Below are positions 53,277-61,744 of a DNA stretch of 64,000 bases, in pieces. The translations under genes were made by a program, and so were the position numbers. This DNA is from Thermoanaerobaculia bacterium. Lineage in GTDB: Bacteria; Acidobacteriota; Thermoanaerobaculia; Multivoradales; Multivoraceae. The notes under the pieces are model-generated. The model did not search any database. It was not told the origin of the DNA and worked only from the letters and a program-made list of their open reading frames with translations. Location of the stretch: the NCBI GenBank assembly GCA_022826745.1, contig JAJDUI010000036.1, forward strand, positions 62,001 through 126,000, read 5' to 3'. How positions within the stretch are numbered: position 1 is the first letter of the stretch; each line of letters starts with the position of its first letter.

Positions 53277-54058
53277 CGACAACACCGAGTAAACTGGCGT
53301 CTAAGTCCAATGGCGTGGCAGCCCCATGCCAACAACGAGAGCCGGTCACATGCGCGTTGCACACCAGCACCGCGACCACCCACGATTCGGCGTGCCGTCC
53401 AGGCAAACCTACGGCCGAATCTCGCCTTCGAGCCAAGATCGTCCCAGTTGACCTCCCTATTCTCGCGCAATGGAGCCGCTTGCGGTGCGCCGTCGACGAA
53501 CTAGACGGCCAACTCCAACGAGCCAGACCTCCGCTACCCACGACTCGCATGGTCAGATTCCTCATTCTTGCCGAGGATCATCGCTTCGCTAGACACCCAG
53601 GAGTTGATCCGTGGGCCCTTGGCCGAGCAGCTTGGAAGACCTACTTCTGCCGGTCCCGCCAAGGGGGATCCACGATAGCCATGCAGTTGGTCAGAACCCT
53701 GTCTGGCCGTCGCGAGCACTCTTGGAGCCGCAAGGCGCTCGAGATAGCACTCGCCGTGAGGCTCTCACAGTACGTCTCGCGCGACCGCTTGCCCGTCCTG
53801 TATCTGTGGTGCGCCTACTACGGATGGAGAATGTCGAACTTTCAAGACGCCTGCGCGAGACTCGGTCTCAATCCAGCCTCCACGACCCCGCTTGACGACG
53901 CCCTCTTCATAGCCCGTCTCAAGTACCCCCAACCGAAGCGCCAAGACCACGAACGACTCCGGAAAATACATCGACGAGGCTTGCACATTCTCTCGCTCGC
54001 AAACGTCTGGCGGGGGCAGTCATACTTACCGTCCTTCCCAGAGGCGAAACTCCTGTGA
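53273..54058 (+). CDS. Soluble GT51-like peptidoglycan transglycosylase-fold protein
   Basis: A 261-residue protein. Its core matches the glycosyltransferase-51 domain of class A PBPs and MtgA: ILAEDHRFARHPGVDPWALG (Glu101-Asp102, His108, Gly110, Asp112), QGGSTIAMQLVRTL (130-143; Thr replaces the usual Asn at the end) and SRKALEIALAVRL (candidate second Glu157). YLWCAYYGW replaces the LYLN-x-x-xxG segment. No transmembrane anchor, signal peptide or transpeptidase domain is visible, unlike true cell-wall enzymes. GTG 53273 overlaps the antitoxin stop; the first about 50 residues are low-complexity and the start is unsure. It is coupled to the NTase gene by GTGA. Role unknown; an infection-triggered effector on lipid II is one idea. 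Confidence 0.75.
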   Translation: MTTTPSKLASKSNGVAAPCQQREPVTCALHTSTATTHDSACRPGKPTAESRLRAKIVPVDLPILAQWSRLRCAVDELDGQLQRARPPLPTTRMVRFLILAEDHRFARHPGVDPWALGRAAWKTYFCRSRQGGSTIAMQLVRTLSGRREHSWSRKALEIALAVRLSQYVSRDRLPVLYLWCAYYGWRMSNFQDACARLGLNPASTTPLDDALFIARLKYPQPKRQDHERLRKIHRRGLHILSLANVWRGQSYLPSFPEAKLL

Positions 54059-54741
54059 GACCGTTTCATATCGCCCCACCACTCACGACCCTTCGCGAAG
54101 CCCACCCAACAGCGCTAAGGCTGTTAGACGTGGCCAGAGAAGGGAACCAGAGCGCCCGAGTCGCGCTCGCCCAACTTTGGCTTACGGAAGGCATACCAGC
54201 CGCCTTCGCCGAAAGCCCTGCACTCTATGACGTGGTCCGCTCATGGCTAGGAGCACGGCTGAAGATTCACGCGAAGGAAATCAGCCTCGTCGGCAGTGCT
54301 CGCGTCGGCCAGTCCCTAAATCCCCGAAAGCTGGGGAAGCGCTTCAACGCCACTTCGGATCTGGACCTTCTCGCCGTGTCACCCCGCCTCTTCGAGTCCT
54401 TCCGAGCGGACTTTGAGCAGTGGTCCGCCGACTACGACGGTGGTCGGGTGCGGCCCCGCAACCCGACTCAGGAACGGTACTGGGCGGACAACCGAAAGAG
54501 AGGACCGTACCTCATTCGCCGCGGTTTCATGGACTCTGGAATGATCCCTTGGCTATCGTCGTACGTTGTGACCCAGACAACAGCGCAGCATCTCTGGGAG
54601 CTTGTGAAGAAACTCGAGTCGACCGACACCGCACCAAAGCCAAAGAAGGCGTCGCTCCGGGTCTATCGGGGTTGGGAGGACGCAGTGGCGCAAATTGCCT
54701 TGAATCTCAAGTACGCCAGCACGGAGGCTGAAACGGCCTAG
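54055..54741 (+). CDS. Nucleotidyltransferase-fold protein paired with the GT51-like protein
   Basis: A 228-residue protein of the DNA-polymerase-beta-like NTase superfamily. ISLVGSARVGQSL gives Gly80-Ser81, and SDLDLLAVS (101-109) gives the metal-binding Asp102/Asp104. Spacing between them is longer than in minimal MNTs and resembles CD-NTase-like or AbiEii-like variants. No obvious sensor or effector domain is attached. GTG 54055 overlaps the GT51-like stop, so the two are made together; hsdS follows after 6 bases. It may nucleotidylate the GT51-like partner (as MntA does HepT) or make a nucleotide signal. Sampled GC is 57% (54241-54300). Confidence 0.75.
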   Translation: MRPFHIAPPLTTLREAHPTALRLLDVAREGNQSARVALAQLWLTEGIPAAFAESPALYDVVRSWLGARLKIHAKEISLVGSARVGQSLNPRKLGKRFNATSDLDLLAVSPRLFESFRADFEQWSADYDGGRVRPRNPTQERYWADNRKRGPYLIRRGFMDSGMIPWLSSYVVTQTTAQHLWELVKKLESTDTAPKPKKASLRVYRGWEDAVAQIALNLKYASTEAETA

Positions 54742-54747
54742 TTTGAG

Positions 54748-56199
54748 ATGCTAGCCAAGGTTCAACCATACCGCACCACGAAGACGTCTGCCACGCAGTG
54801 GCTTGGCGAGGTTCCTGAACACTGGCAAGTACTGCCAAACCGGGCCTTCTTTCAAGAGGTGACGGAACGAGGACACCCAAACGAGCCCATGCTCTCGGTT
54901 ACCATCGCCAAGGGCGTTGTCCATCAGGAACGACTACTAGCAGACAGCTCCAAGAAGGACAGTTCGAACCGCGACAGGTCCGCCTACAAACTCGTCCGAC
55001 CCGGCGATGTCGCCTACAACAAGATGCGGGCGTGGCAGGGTGCCGTTGGCGTCTCCCGCTACAAGGGCATCGTAAGTCCGGCCTACGTCGTTCAACGCCC
55101 CAGGCACGACTCACCTGATGGCTGGGCCTACTATCACCACCTGTTTCGAACGCCGGCTTTCGCCAAGGAGGCTGAGAGGAGGTCCCACGGGATCACTTCC
55201 GACATGTGGAGTCTACGGCCGGAGCACTTCAGGCTGATTTACTCCTGCTCGCCACTGCCCTCCGAACGGGCTGCCATCGTCCGCTTCCTCGACTACGCCG
55301 ACCGGCGTATCGGGCAGTGCATTCGGGCCGAAGAGAAGCTGATCGAGCTACTGGAGGAGCAGAAGCGCACCGTCATCCATCAGGCTGTGACCGGCCAGGT
55401 CGATGTCCGAACCAGCCGGCCGCACCCGACCTACAAGTACTCCGGTGTCGAGTGGCTGGGACATGTGCCGGCGCACTGGGGTGTCAGAAAGCTGCACTCG
55501 CTGTTCCGGCGTTGCGGAAGCGGAACGACGCCGAGCGGAGACGGGTATTTCGGGGGCGACATCCCATGGGTAATGAGCGGCGACCTCAACGACGGCGTCA
55601 TCCAGACCACCACGAGGGCGGTCACGCCCGAAGCTGTGGGTACGTTCACTGCCCTGAAGAGATATCCAGAAGGCTCTCTCGTTATTGCGATGTACGGGGC
55701 TACGATCGGAAAGACGGGCCGGCTCTCCCGTTCTGCTTGCGTCAACCAAGCCTGCTTCGCCTTAGCTGATCCGCGCCCCGACTGCCAAGTAGGCTACTTC
55801 CAGGCCGTCGTGAACTCCGCTCGCAGCGAGCTGCGCCGGCAGAGTTTCGGCGGAGGGCAACCGAATATCAGCGCTCAGTTGCTTCGTGGTTTCCGTGTGC
55901 CCGTACCTCCCGCCTGCGAACAGATTCGTCTTGAGTCGTTAGCGACTGGGGCGGCTCGTCGGGAGGCCGCGGCTTTGGGAGCCGTTCAACGGCGCATCGC
56001 TCTACTCCGCGAGTATCGGCACCGCCTGATCGCCGACGTAGCCACCGGCAAGCTCGACGTGCGCGAGGCGGCCGCATCCTTGCCCGAAGTGGATCCTCTG
56101 GAGATGGAGGAAGGCCAGGAGAAACGGAAGAGCACCCCGTACGCCGCTGCGCGGACACTCTCGGCTTTCGACGACGTCTCCCAACCGACCGACGCATGA
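54748..56199 (+). CDS. hsdS: Type I RM specificity subunit HsdS
   Basis: A 483-residue specificity protein with two target-recognition halves, each introduced by W-G-x-x-P-x-H-W text (WLGEVPEHWQVLPNRAFF near 19 and WLGHVPAHWGVRKLHSLF near 236). Each is followed by a conserved helical spacer (LIELLEEQKRTVIHQAVTGQVDVR and LREYRHRLIADVATGKLDVREA). TRD 2 has RRCGSGTTPSGDGYFGGDIPWV. It sets the bipartite DNA site for HsdM and HsdR. Its TGA overlaps the hsdR ATG. The two passenger genes separate it from hsdM. Confidence 0.92.
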   Translation: MLAKVQPYRTTKTSATQWLGEVPEHWQVLPNRAFFQEVTERGHPNEPMLSVTIAKGVVHQERLLADSSKKDSSNRDRSAYKLVRPGDVAYNKMRAWQGAVGVSRYKGIVSPAYVVQRPRHDSPDGWAYYHHLFRTPAFAKEAERRSHGITSDMWSLRPEHFRLIYSCSPLPSERAAIVRFLDYADRRIGQCIRAEEKLIELLEEQKRTVIHQAVTGQVDVRTSRPHPTYKYSGVEWLGHVPAHWGVRKLHSLFRRCGSGTTPSGDGYFGGDIPWVMSGDLNDGVIQTTTRAVTPEAVGTFTALKRYPEGSLVIAMYGATIGKTGRLSRSACVNQACFALADPRPDCQVGYFQAVVNSARSELRRQSFGGGQPNISAQLLRGFRVPVPPACEQIRLESLATGAARREAAALGAVQRRIALLREYRHRLIADVATGKLDVREAAASLPEVDPLEMEEGQEKRKSTPYAAARTLSAFDDVSQPTDA

Positions 56200-59100
56200 C
56201 CACCGACACCTCGGAACGCGGCCTAGAACGCCTCATCTGCAAGGTACTGACCGGCCACCCCTGCGATCCCCCAAAGGCCGGCGAGGTCCGGGAGCCTCGC
56301 GTCTACCAAGGCGGCGTCGGCTGGTCGGCGGGCGACCCTCACGACTACGACCGAGACTACTGCGTCGACCTAGTTCAGCTTGCGGCTTTTCTCGGTACTA
56401 CCCAGCCCGACGTAGCGGATGGACTCTCGCTGGACCAAGACAGCCCCACGCGAAGGAAGTTCCTGGCCAGGCTGCAAGGCGAGATCACCAAGCGCGGCAC
56501 GATCGACGTGCTCCGGAACGGTGTCGGGCATGGGGCGCACGAACTGGAGCTGTTCTACGGCACGCCGTCCACCGACAACGAGCGTTCTCAGCGCCTCTTC
56601 GACGAAAACCGCTTCACGGTCTCCCGGCAGCTCCGCTACAGCAAGGACCGGACGCAACTGGCCCTCGACATCGGCCTGTTCATCAACGGTCTGCCGGTGG
56701 TCACGTTCGAGCTGAAGAACAGCCTCACGAAGCAGACCGTCGGCGACGCGGAAGAGCAGTACAAGAAGGACCGCGATTCGCGCGAGAAGCTCTTCGCACT
56801 CGGTCGGTGCGTAGCCCACTTCGCCGTGGACGAGAAGGAGGTGCGCTTCTGCACCCAGCTTCGAGGGAAGGACTCCTGGTTCCTGCCGTTCAACCGCGGC
56901 TGGAACGACGGCGCCGGCAATCCTCCGAACCCGAACGGGCTCGCCGCCGACTACCTTTGGCGTGAGGTGCTGGCTCGCGAGAGCCTCACCAACATCCTCG
57001 AGAACTACGCCCAGGTCATCGAGTCGAAGGACGAGAAGACCCGCAAGAAGAGAAAGACTCAGATCTGGCCTCGCTACCACCAGCTCGACGTGGTTCGGCG
57101 GCTACTCGTCGACGTAGAGGCCAACGGCGCCGGCCAGCGCTATCTGATCCAGCATTCGGCCGGGAGCGGGAAGAGCAACTCGATCGCCTGGTTGGCCCAC
57201 CAACTCATCGGGCTCGAGAAGGACGGCGAGCCTGTCTTCGACTCGATCGTCGTCGTCACGGACCGAATCATCCTCGATCAGCAGATCGCCGCCACGATCA
57301 AGCAGTACGCCCAGGTCGCAGCAACGGTCGGGCGGGCCGAACGTTCCGGGGATCTGCGCCGGTTCCTTGAATCCGGCAAGAAGATCATCATCACGACGAT
57401 CCAGAAGTTCCCGTTCATTCTCGACGAGATCGGCAACGAGCAGCGAGGGCGGAAGTTCGCGATCATCATCGACGAGGCCCACTCGAGCCAGGGCGGGAAG
57501 ACGAGCGCGGCGATCTCGGGAGCACTCTCCGAAGCCGGCGAGCGAGGCGAGGAGGAGACATACGAGGACCAGATCAACCGCCTGATGGAGTCCCGGAAGC
57601 TGCTCCCGAACGCCAGCTACTTCGCCTTCACCGCCACGCCGAAGAACAAGACGCTGGAGATCTTTGGGACTCCCGACCCGCAGCCCGACGGCTCCGTCAA
57701 GCACCGGGCCTTCCACACCTACACGATGAAGCAGGCGATCGAGGAGGGCTTCATCCTCGATGTCCTGAGGCACTACACGCCGGTGAGAAGCTACTACAAG
57801 CTGGCGAAGAGGGTGGAGGACGATCCAGAGTTCGACATCAAGAAAGCACAGCGGAAGCTGCGACGCTTCGTCGAAGGGCATGACCATGCGATCCGGCTGA
57901 AGGCCGAGATCATGGTCGACCACTTCCACGAGCAAGTCGTCGCTCAGAGGCGGATCCGCGGCGAAGCGCGAGCGATGGTGGTCACGAACGGCGTGCAACG
58001 CGCGATCCAGTACTTCCACGCCATCCGCGAGTACCTGGAGACTGGGAAGAGCCCGTACCAGGCCATCGTCGCCTTCTCGGGCGAGCACGAGTACGGTGGG
58101 GAGAAGGTCACCGAAGCCTCGCTGAACGGCTTCCCGTCTGGCCGGATCGCGAAGAAGATCCAGGAACACCCCTACCGGTTCCTGGTCTGCGCCGACAAGT
58201 TCCAGACCGGCTACGACGAGCCGCTCCTCCACACGATGTACGTCGACAAGACGCTCTCGGGCATCAAGGCGGTGCAGACCCTGTCCCGACTCAACAGGGC
58301 GCATCCGGGGAAGCACGATGTCTTCGTGCTCGACTTCCTGAACGACAGCGAGATCATCCGCGACTCGTTCGCGAACTTCTACCGCGGGACGATCCTGGCC
58401 GAGGAAACCGACCCCGACAAGCTACACGACCTGCAGTCCGATCTCGACGGCGCTCAGGTCTACTCCACGGAACAGATCGACACGCTCGTCTCGCGCTACC
58501 TGGACGGAGCCGAACGCGACCAACTCGACCCGATCCTGGACACTTGCGTCGCGGTCTACCTCAGCGACCTGGACGAAGACGCGCAAGTCGACTTCAAGGG
58601 CAAGGCGAAGGCCTTTGTGCGGACCTACAGCTTCCTCTCGTCGATCCTCCCCTACTCCAACGCCGGATGGGAGAAGCGGTCGATCTTCCTCAACTTCCTC
58701 GTATCCAAGCTGCCGGCACCCCAGGAGGAGGATCTCTCCCGAGGCATCCTCGACGCGATCGACATGGACAGCTACCGGGCAGAGAAGCAGGCCATGCAGA
58801 AGATCCTGCTGCCGGACGAAGATGCGGAGATCGACCCCGTGCCGACGACTGGCGGCGGGCACCGCCCCGAACCGGAACTGGACCACCTCTCGAACATCAT
58901 CAAGGTCTTCAACGACCATTTCGGCGGCATCGACTGGGAGGACGCCGACCGCGTGCAGCGGATGATCGCCTTCGACATCCCGTCGAGAGTTGCAGCTGAC
59001 ACGGCCTTCAGGAACGCCCGGCAGAACTCCGACAAGGAGAACACCCGCCTGGAGCACGACAAGGCGCTCCTCCGCGTCATGCGCAGCGTCATGAAGGACG

Positions 59101-59201
59101 ACACCGAGCTGTTCAAGCAGTTCATGGACAACGAGAGCTTCAAGCACTGGATGTCCGAGGCGGTCTTCAGACGTGCGTACGATCAGGCCGAAGTGCCATG
59201 A
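56196..59201 (+). CDS. hsdR: Type I RM restriction subunit HsdR
   Basis: A 1001-residue motor-nuclease. The N-terminal PD-(D/E)XK nuclease shows Asp158 in LALDIGLF and Glu172-Leu-Lys174 in TFELKNSL. The SF2 helicase follows with Walker A HSAGSGKSNSI (320-330), IVVVTDRIILDQQ, DEAH (426-429) and FAFTATPKNKTLE. LVCADKFQTGYDEPLLHTMYVDK and QTLSRLNRAHPGK are helicase motifs V and VI. The C-terminus is the helical HsdM-contact region. It translocates and cuts DNA when HsdS meets unmethylated sites. Complete, with all key residues present. Last gene of the locus. Confidence 0.94.
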   Translation: MTTDTSERGLERLICKVLTGHPCDPPKAGEVREPRVYQGGVGWSAGDPHDYDRDYCVDLVQLAAFLGTTQPDVADGLSLDQDSPTRRKFLARLQGEITKRGTIDVLRNGVGHGAHELELFYGTPSTDNERSQRLFDENRFTVSRQLRYSKDRTQLALDIGLFINGLPVVTFELKNSLTKQTVGDAEEQYKKDRDSREKLFALGRCVAHFAVDEKEVRFCTQLRGKDSWFLPFNRGWNDGAGNPPNPNGLAADYLWREVLARESLTNILENYAQVIESKDEKTRKKRKTQIWPRYHQLDVVRRLLVDVEANGAGQRYLIQHSAGSGKSNSIAWLAHQLIGLEKDGEPVFDSIVVVTDRIILDQQIAATIKQYAQVAATVGRAERSGDLRRFLESGKKIIITTIQKFPFILDEIGNEQRGRKFAIIIDEAHSSQGGKTSAAISGALSEAGERGEEETYEDQINRLMESRKLLPNASYFAFTATPKNKTLEIFGTPDPQPDGSVKHRAFHTYTMKQAIEEGFILDVLRHYTPVRSYYKLAKRVEDDPEFDIKKAQRKLRRFVEGHDHAIRLKAEIMVDHFHEQVVAQRRIRGEARAMVVTNGVQRAIQYFHAIREYLETGKSPYQAIVAFSGEHEYGGEKVTEASLNGFPSGRIAKKIQEHPYRFLVCADKFQTGYDEPLLHTMYVDKTLSGIKAVQTLSRLNRAHPGKHDVFVLDFLNDSEIIRDSFANFYRGTILAEETDPDKLHDLQSDLDGAQVYSTEQIDTLVSRYLDGAERDQLDPILDTCVAVYLSDLDEDAQVDFKGKAKAFVRTYSFLSSILPYSNAGWEKRSIFLNFLVSKLPAPQEEDLSRGILDAIDMDSYRAEKQAMQKILLPDEDAEIDPVPTTGGGHRPEPELDHLSNIIKVFNDHFGGIDWEDADRVQRMIAFDIPSRVAADTAFRNARQNSDKENTRLEHDKALLRVMRSVMKDDTELFKQFMDNESFKHWMSEAVFRRAYDQAEVP

Positions 59202-59323
59202 CCGAATCGCTCCGCCCCTGTTTGCCGGCCTCGTAGCTGACCGCAGCAGCGCTCGCACGAGGTCCAGACCCGCCCGCATTCGGCTGCTACGCTGTGCAGG
59301 TCCGAAACCGTGAGGCTGTGACC

Positions 59324-59670
59324 GTGAGCAACACCACCGTATCCGTGGACGACGAGACCTGCCGCCGCTCGCGCGTCTATCCGGCGAGGCTAGCGACCCC
59401 GTTTCGGCGCTCGTGAGGGACTACCTCCGAACCCTCGCCACGAACTCCCCCGGTGACTCGTCGGGGGAAGCGCCACTCGAACGACGCCGGCGGCTGCTGC
59501 ACGAAGTGACAGAGGACTTCAAGCGACGGGGAATCGGCCTCGACATGGCCGAGAACCTGCCTCGCTCGGAGCTGTACGACCGCGACCGTGCACGAGCGGA
59601 GGCTGCGGAAGCCGGCGGGCGTAAGAAAGGCTCCGCACCCCCGGGGCGTTTCGTCGATACCAACACTTGA
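59324..59670 (+). pseudogene. Frameshifted VapB-like antitoxin ending in a truncated PIN-toxin start
   Basis: From GTG 59324 one frame reads MSNTTVSVDDETCRRS and then stops at 59414. The continuing ribbon-helix-helix antitoxin sequence (ARLSGEASDPVSALVRDYLR, LERRRRLLHEVTEDFKRRGI, MAENLPRSELYDRDRA) is in another frame from about 59371 on. The change needs a loss of one base or a gain of two near 59369. The second frame then runs into GSAPPGRFVDTNT and stops; RFVDTN is the usual first strand of a VapC PIN toxin, and the rest is missing. The symporter TTG start overlaps this stop. A sequencing error could explain the frameshift but not the missing toxin. Confidence 0.65.
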
Positions 59671-60878
59671 ACACACGCGCCATTCTCATCGGCCTGGCGC
59701 TCGGCCTGGGGCTCGGAATCGCCGCGTCGGCCACCGGTTCGCCGGCGCTGCTGCGGGCCGCCGAGGCAGTCGAGCCGCTCGGGCAGATCTTCCTGCGCGC
59801 CATTCAGATGGTCGTCATTCCGCTGGTGGCGGCGGTCGTCTTCGTCGGCGTCGGGCGAATCGGCGACCTGCGGAAGCTCGGACGGCTGGGGGGCCTCGCC
59901 GTGGGCTTCTTCTGGGCGACGACGCTGCCGGCGATCCTGATCGGGATGGGCGTCATGGGTTTCGCTCTGACGTTCGCGGCGCCGGTGGCGCCACCCACGC
60001 CCGTAGAGAACCTGGACACCGCCGGTGTGGGCATCGTGGACTTTCTGGTCAACCTCGTGCCGCGGAATCCGGTTCAGGTCGCCGCCGACGGGGCGCTGCT
60101 CTCCCTCCTCATCTTCATCGTCCTCCTGGCCGCGGCGACGACCACCCTGCCGAGCGGGAAGCAGCGGACCCTGACGTCCTTCGCGGAGGCGCTCGGCGAC
60201 GCTCTGACGAAGCTGATGGGCTGGATTCTGTGGACGGCGCCGGTGGGCGTCTTCGGTCTCGCGGCGCCGGTCATCGCGAAGACGGGGGCGGCGATGCTGC
60301 AGAACCTCGCCGTCTTCATCGTCGCCGTGGTGGCGGGCCTCTTCATCCTGAAGGGCCTCGTTCTCCTGCCCGCGGTCTGGTTCCTGGGCGGCGTGCCTCC
60401 CGGTCGCTTCATCCGGGCGACCGTGGGCACCTACACCGTGGGCTTCACCACGACGACGTCCGTGGGAACGCTGCCGATGATGCTGCAGGAGGCGAAGAAG
60501 CTCGGCCTGTCCGAGCGCAAGTACACGCTGATCCTGCCGCTGGCGGCCTCGATCAACCGCCCCGGCAGCGCGCTGTTCCAGAGCGCGTCACTCGTCTTCC
60601 TGGCGAAGATCTACGGCGTGCCGCTCGACGCAGGGCTGATCGCCGCGGCGGTGCTGGCGATCTTCCTCGCCGCGATGACGGTCGCTCCGGTGCCCAGCGC
60701 CAGCATCGTGTCGCTGGCGCCAGCCCTGGACGTCGTGGGCGTGCCCCTGGCTGGGCTCGGCATCCTGCTGGGGATCGACCGCGTGCCCGACGTCTTCCGC
60801 TCCGCGGCCAACGTGATCGCCCACATGTGCGCTACCACCACGGTCGACACGATGACGCGTGGCGACGGCGAGGAGTGA
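59667..60878 (+). CDS. Dicarboxylate/amino-acid:cation symporter (DAACS family)
   Basis: A 403-residue membrane carrier of the SDF/DAACS family. TTG 59667 overlaps the preceding stop and starts directly with a first hydrophobic helix (AILIGLALGLGLGIAAS). Family signatures include AIQMVVIPLVAAVVF, the helical hairpin region TTTTSVGTLPMML, NRPGSALFQSASLVFLAKIYG and MTVAPVPSASIVSLAPAL (hairpin 2), and NVIAHMCATTTVD (substrate-binding Asp/Thr region). It would import dicarboxylates or acidic/neutral amino acids with Na+ or H+. The context gives no clue to the substrate. Confidence 0.9.
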   Translation: MNTRAILIGLALGLGLGIAASATGSPALLRAAEAVEPLGQIFLRAIQMVVIPLVAAVVFVGVGRIGDLRKLGRLGGLAVGFFWATTLPAILIGMGVMGFALTFAAPVAPPTPVENLDTAGVGIVDFLVNLVPRNPVQVAADGALLSLLIFIVLLAAATTTLPSGKQRTLTSFAEALGDALTKLMGWILWTAPVGVFGLAAPVIAKTGAAMLQNLAVFIVAVVAGLFILKGLVLLPAVWFLGGVPPGRFIRATVGTYTVGFTTTTSVGTLPMMLQEAKKLGLSERKYTLILPLAASINRPGSALFQSASLVFLAKIYGVPLDAGLIAAAVLAIFLAAMTVAPVPSASIVSLAPALDVVGVPLAGLGILLGIDRVPDVFRSAANVIAHMCATTTVDTMTRGDGEE

Positions 60879-60905
60879 AGCTACTCGCCGGTGCAGGGCC
60901 CAGAC

Positions 60906-61700
60906 TCAGGATCCCGAACCGGACGACTCTTCGACCGCCGCCTCCAGGCGTTCCAGGTACGGCATGGCCGAGTCCAGATTGCCGACGAAGGGATCCCGGC
61001 CCGCGTCCTCGTTCCACTCGTACTCGGTGGCCTGGGCCAGCATCCGCGCCGCGTCCCGGCCGAAGAAGCGGGCGACGACGGCCAGACTCATGTCGATCCC
61101 GGCGGAGACGCCGGAGGAAGTCATCACGTGGCCGGCATCGACCCAGCGGGCTTCCTCCACCCACTCGGTCTCGGGACCGAAGCCCGCGATGTAGCTGAAG
61201 AAGGCCTTGTTGCCGGTGGCGGGCAAGCCGTCCAGGACGCCGGCCTTGGCGAGGATGGCGGAGCCGGTGCAGACCGACGTGGTGAGCTGGACCTCGGCGG
61301 CGCGCTCGGCTACGAAGTCGAGCAGCCGCTGGTTCTCGACTTCCCGGAGCGTGCCGATACCGCCCGGCACCATGATCACGTCGAGCGGCGGCGCGTCGTC
61401 GTAGCTGTACTGGGCCTCCACCTTGGGCGCCATCTCGGCCGGATAGCTCGTGGTGGTCAGGGCGACCGGACGGACGGAGTCCGCGATCAGGTGGACACGG
61501 ATCAGCCCGGGACCGGCGTTGAGCCACATCTCGATCGGTCCGAAGACGTCGAGCGGCTCGGCGCCGTCGTACAGGACGACGCCGATGTCGAGCGGCGGAT
61601 CGTACCGAGCCGCGTCCGGCTGAGCCGCTGCCGGCATCAGACCAGCAGTGACGGCCGCCAGGCCGACTACGGCAGTGAGCACTGAAGCGAGTTTCGTCAC
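60906..61700 (-). CDS. Secreted DJ-1/PfpI (GATase-1-like) family protein
   Basis: A 264-residue protein with a signal peptide (to about residue 27, GLMPAAAQPD). The DJ-1/PfpI fold shows IGVVLYDGAEPLDVFGPIEMW, VIMVPGGIGT and TTSVCTGSAILAKAGVLDG, where the Cys is the conserved nucleophile-elbow residue, and ATGNKAFFSYIAGFGP. It resembles the ligand domain of GlxA-type AraC regulators, but no helix-turn-helix is attached. Export is unusual for the family. Possible hydratase, glyoxalase or chaperone role. Convergent with the symporter, divergent from the DUF3604 gene. Confidence 0.82.
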   Translation of the reverse strand: MTKLASVLTAVVGLAAVTAGLMPAAAQPDAARYDPPLDIGVVLYDGAEPLDVFGPIEMWLNAGPGLIRVHLIADSVRPVALTTTSYPAEMAPKVEAQYSYDDAPPLDVIMVPGGIGTLREVENQRLLDFVAERAAEVQLTTSVCTGSAILAKAGVLDGLPATGNKAFFSYIAGFGPETEWVEEARWVDAGHVMTSSGVSAGIDMSLAVVARFFGRDAARMLAQATEYEWNEDAGRDPFVGNLDSAMPYLERLEAAVEESSGSGS

Positions 61701-61744
61701 GGCAGATCTCCCAAGTACGTCGGCCCGCTATCGTACTGGGCAAC

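Noticed and set aside
53273..54741. Canonical CBASS operon
   Set aside because: The NTase has a different GS-to-DxD spacing, and no known CBASS effector (patatin, TM, NucC, Cap4) or Cap2/Cap3 gene is adjacent.
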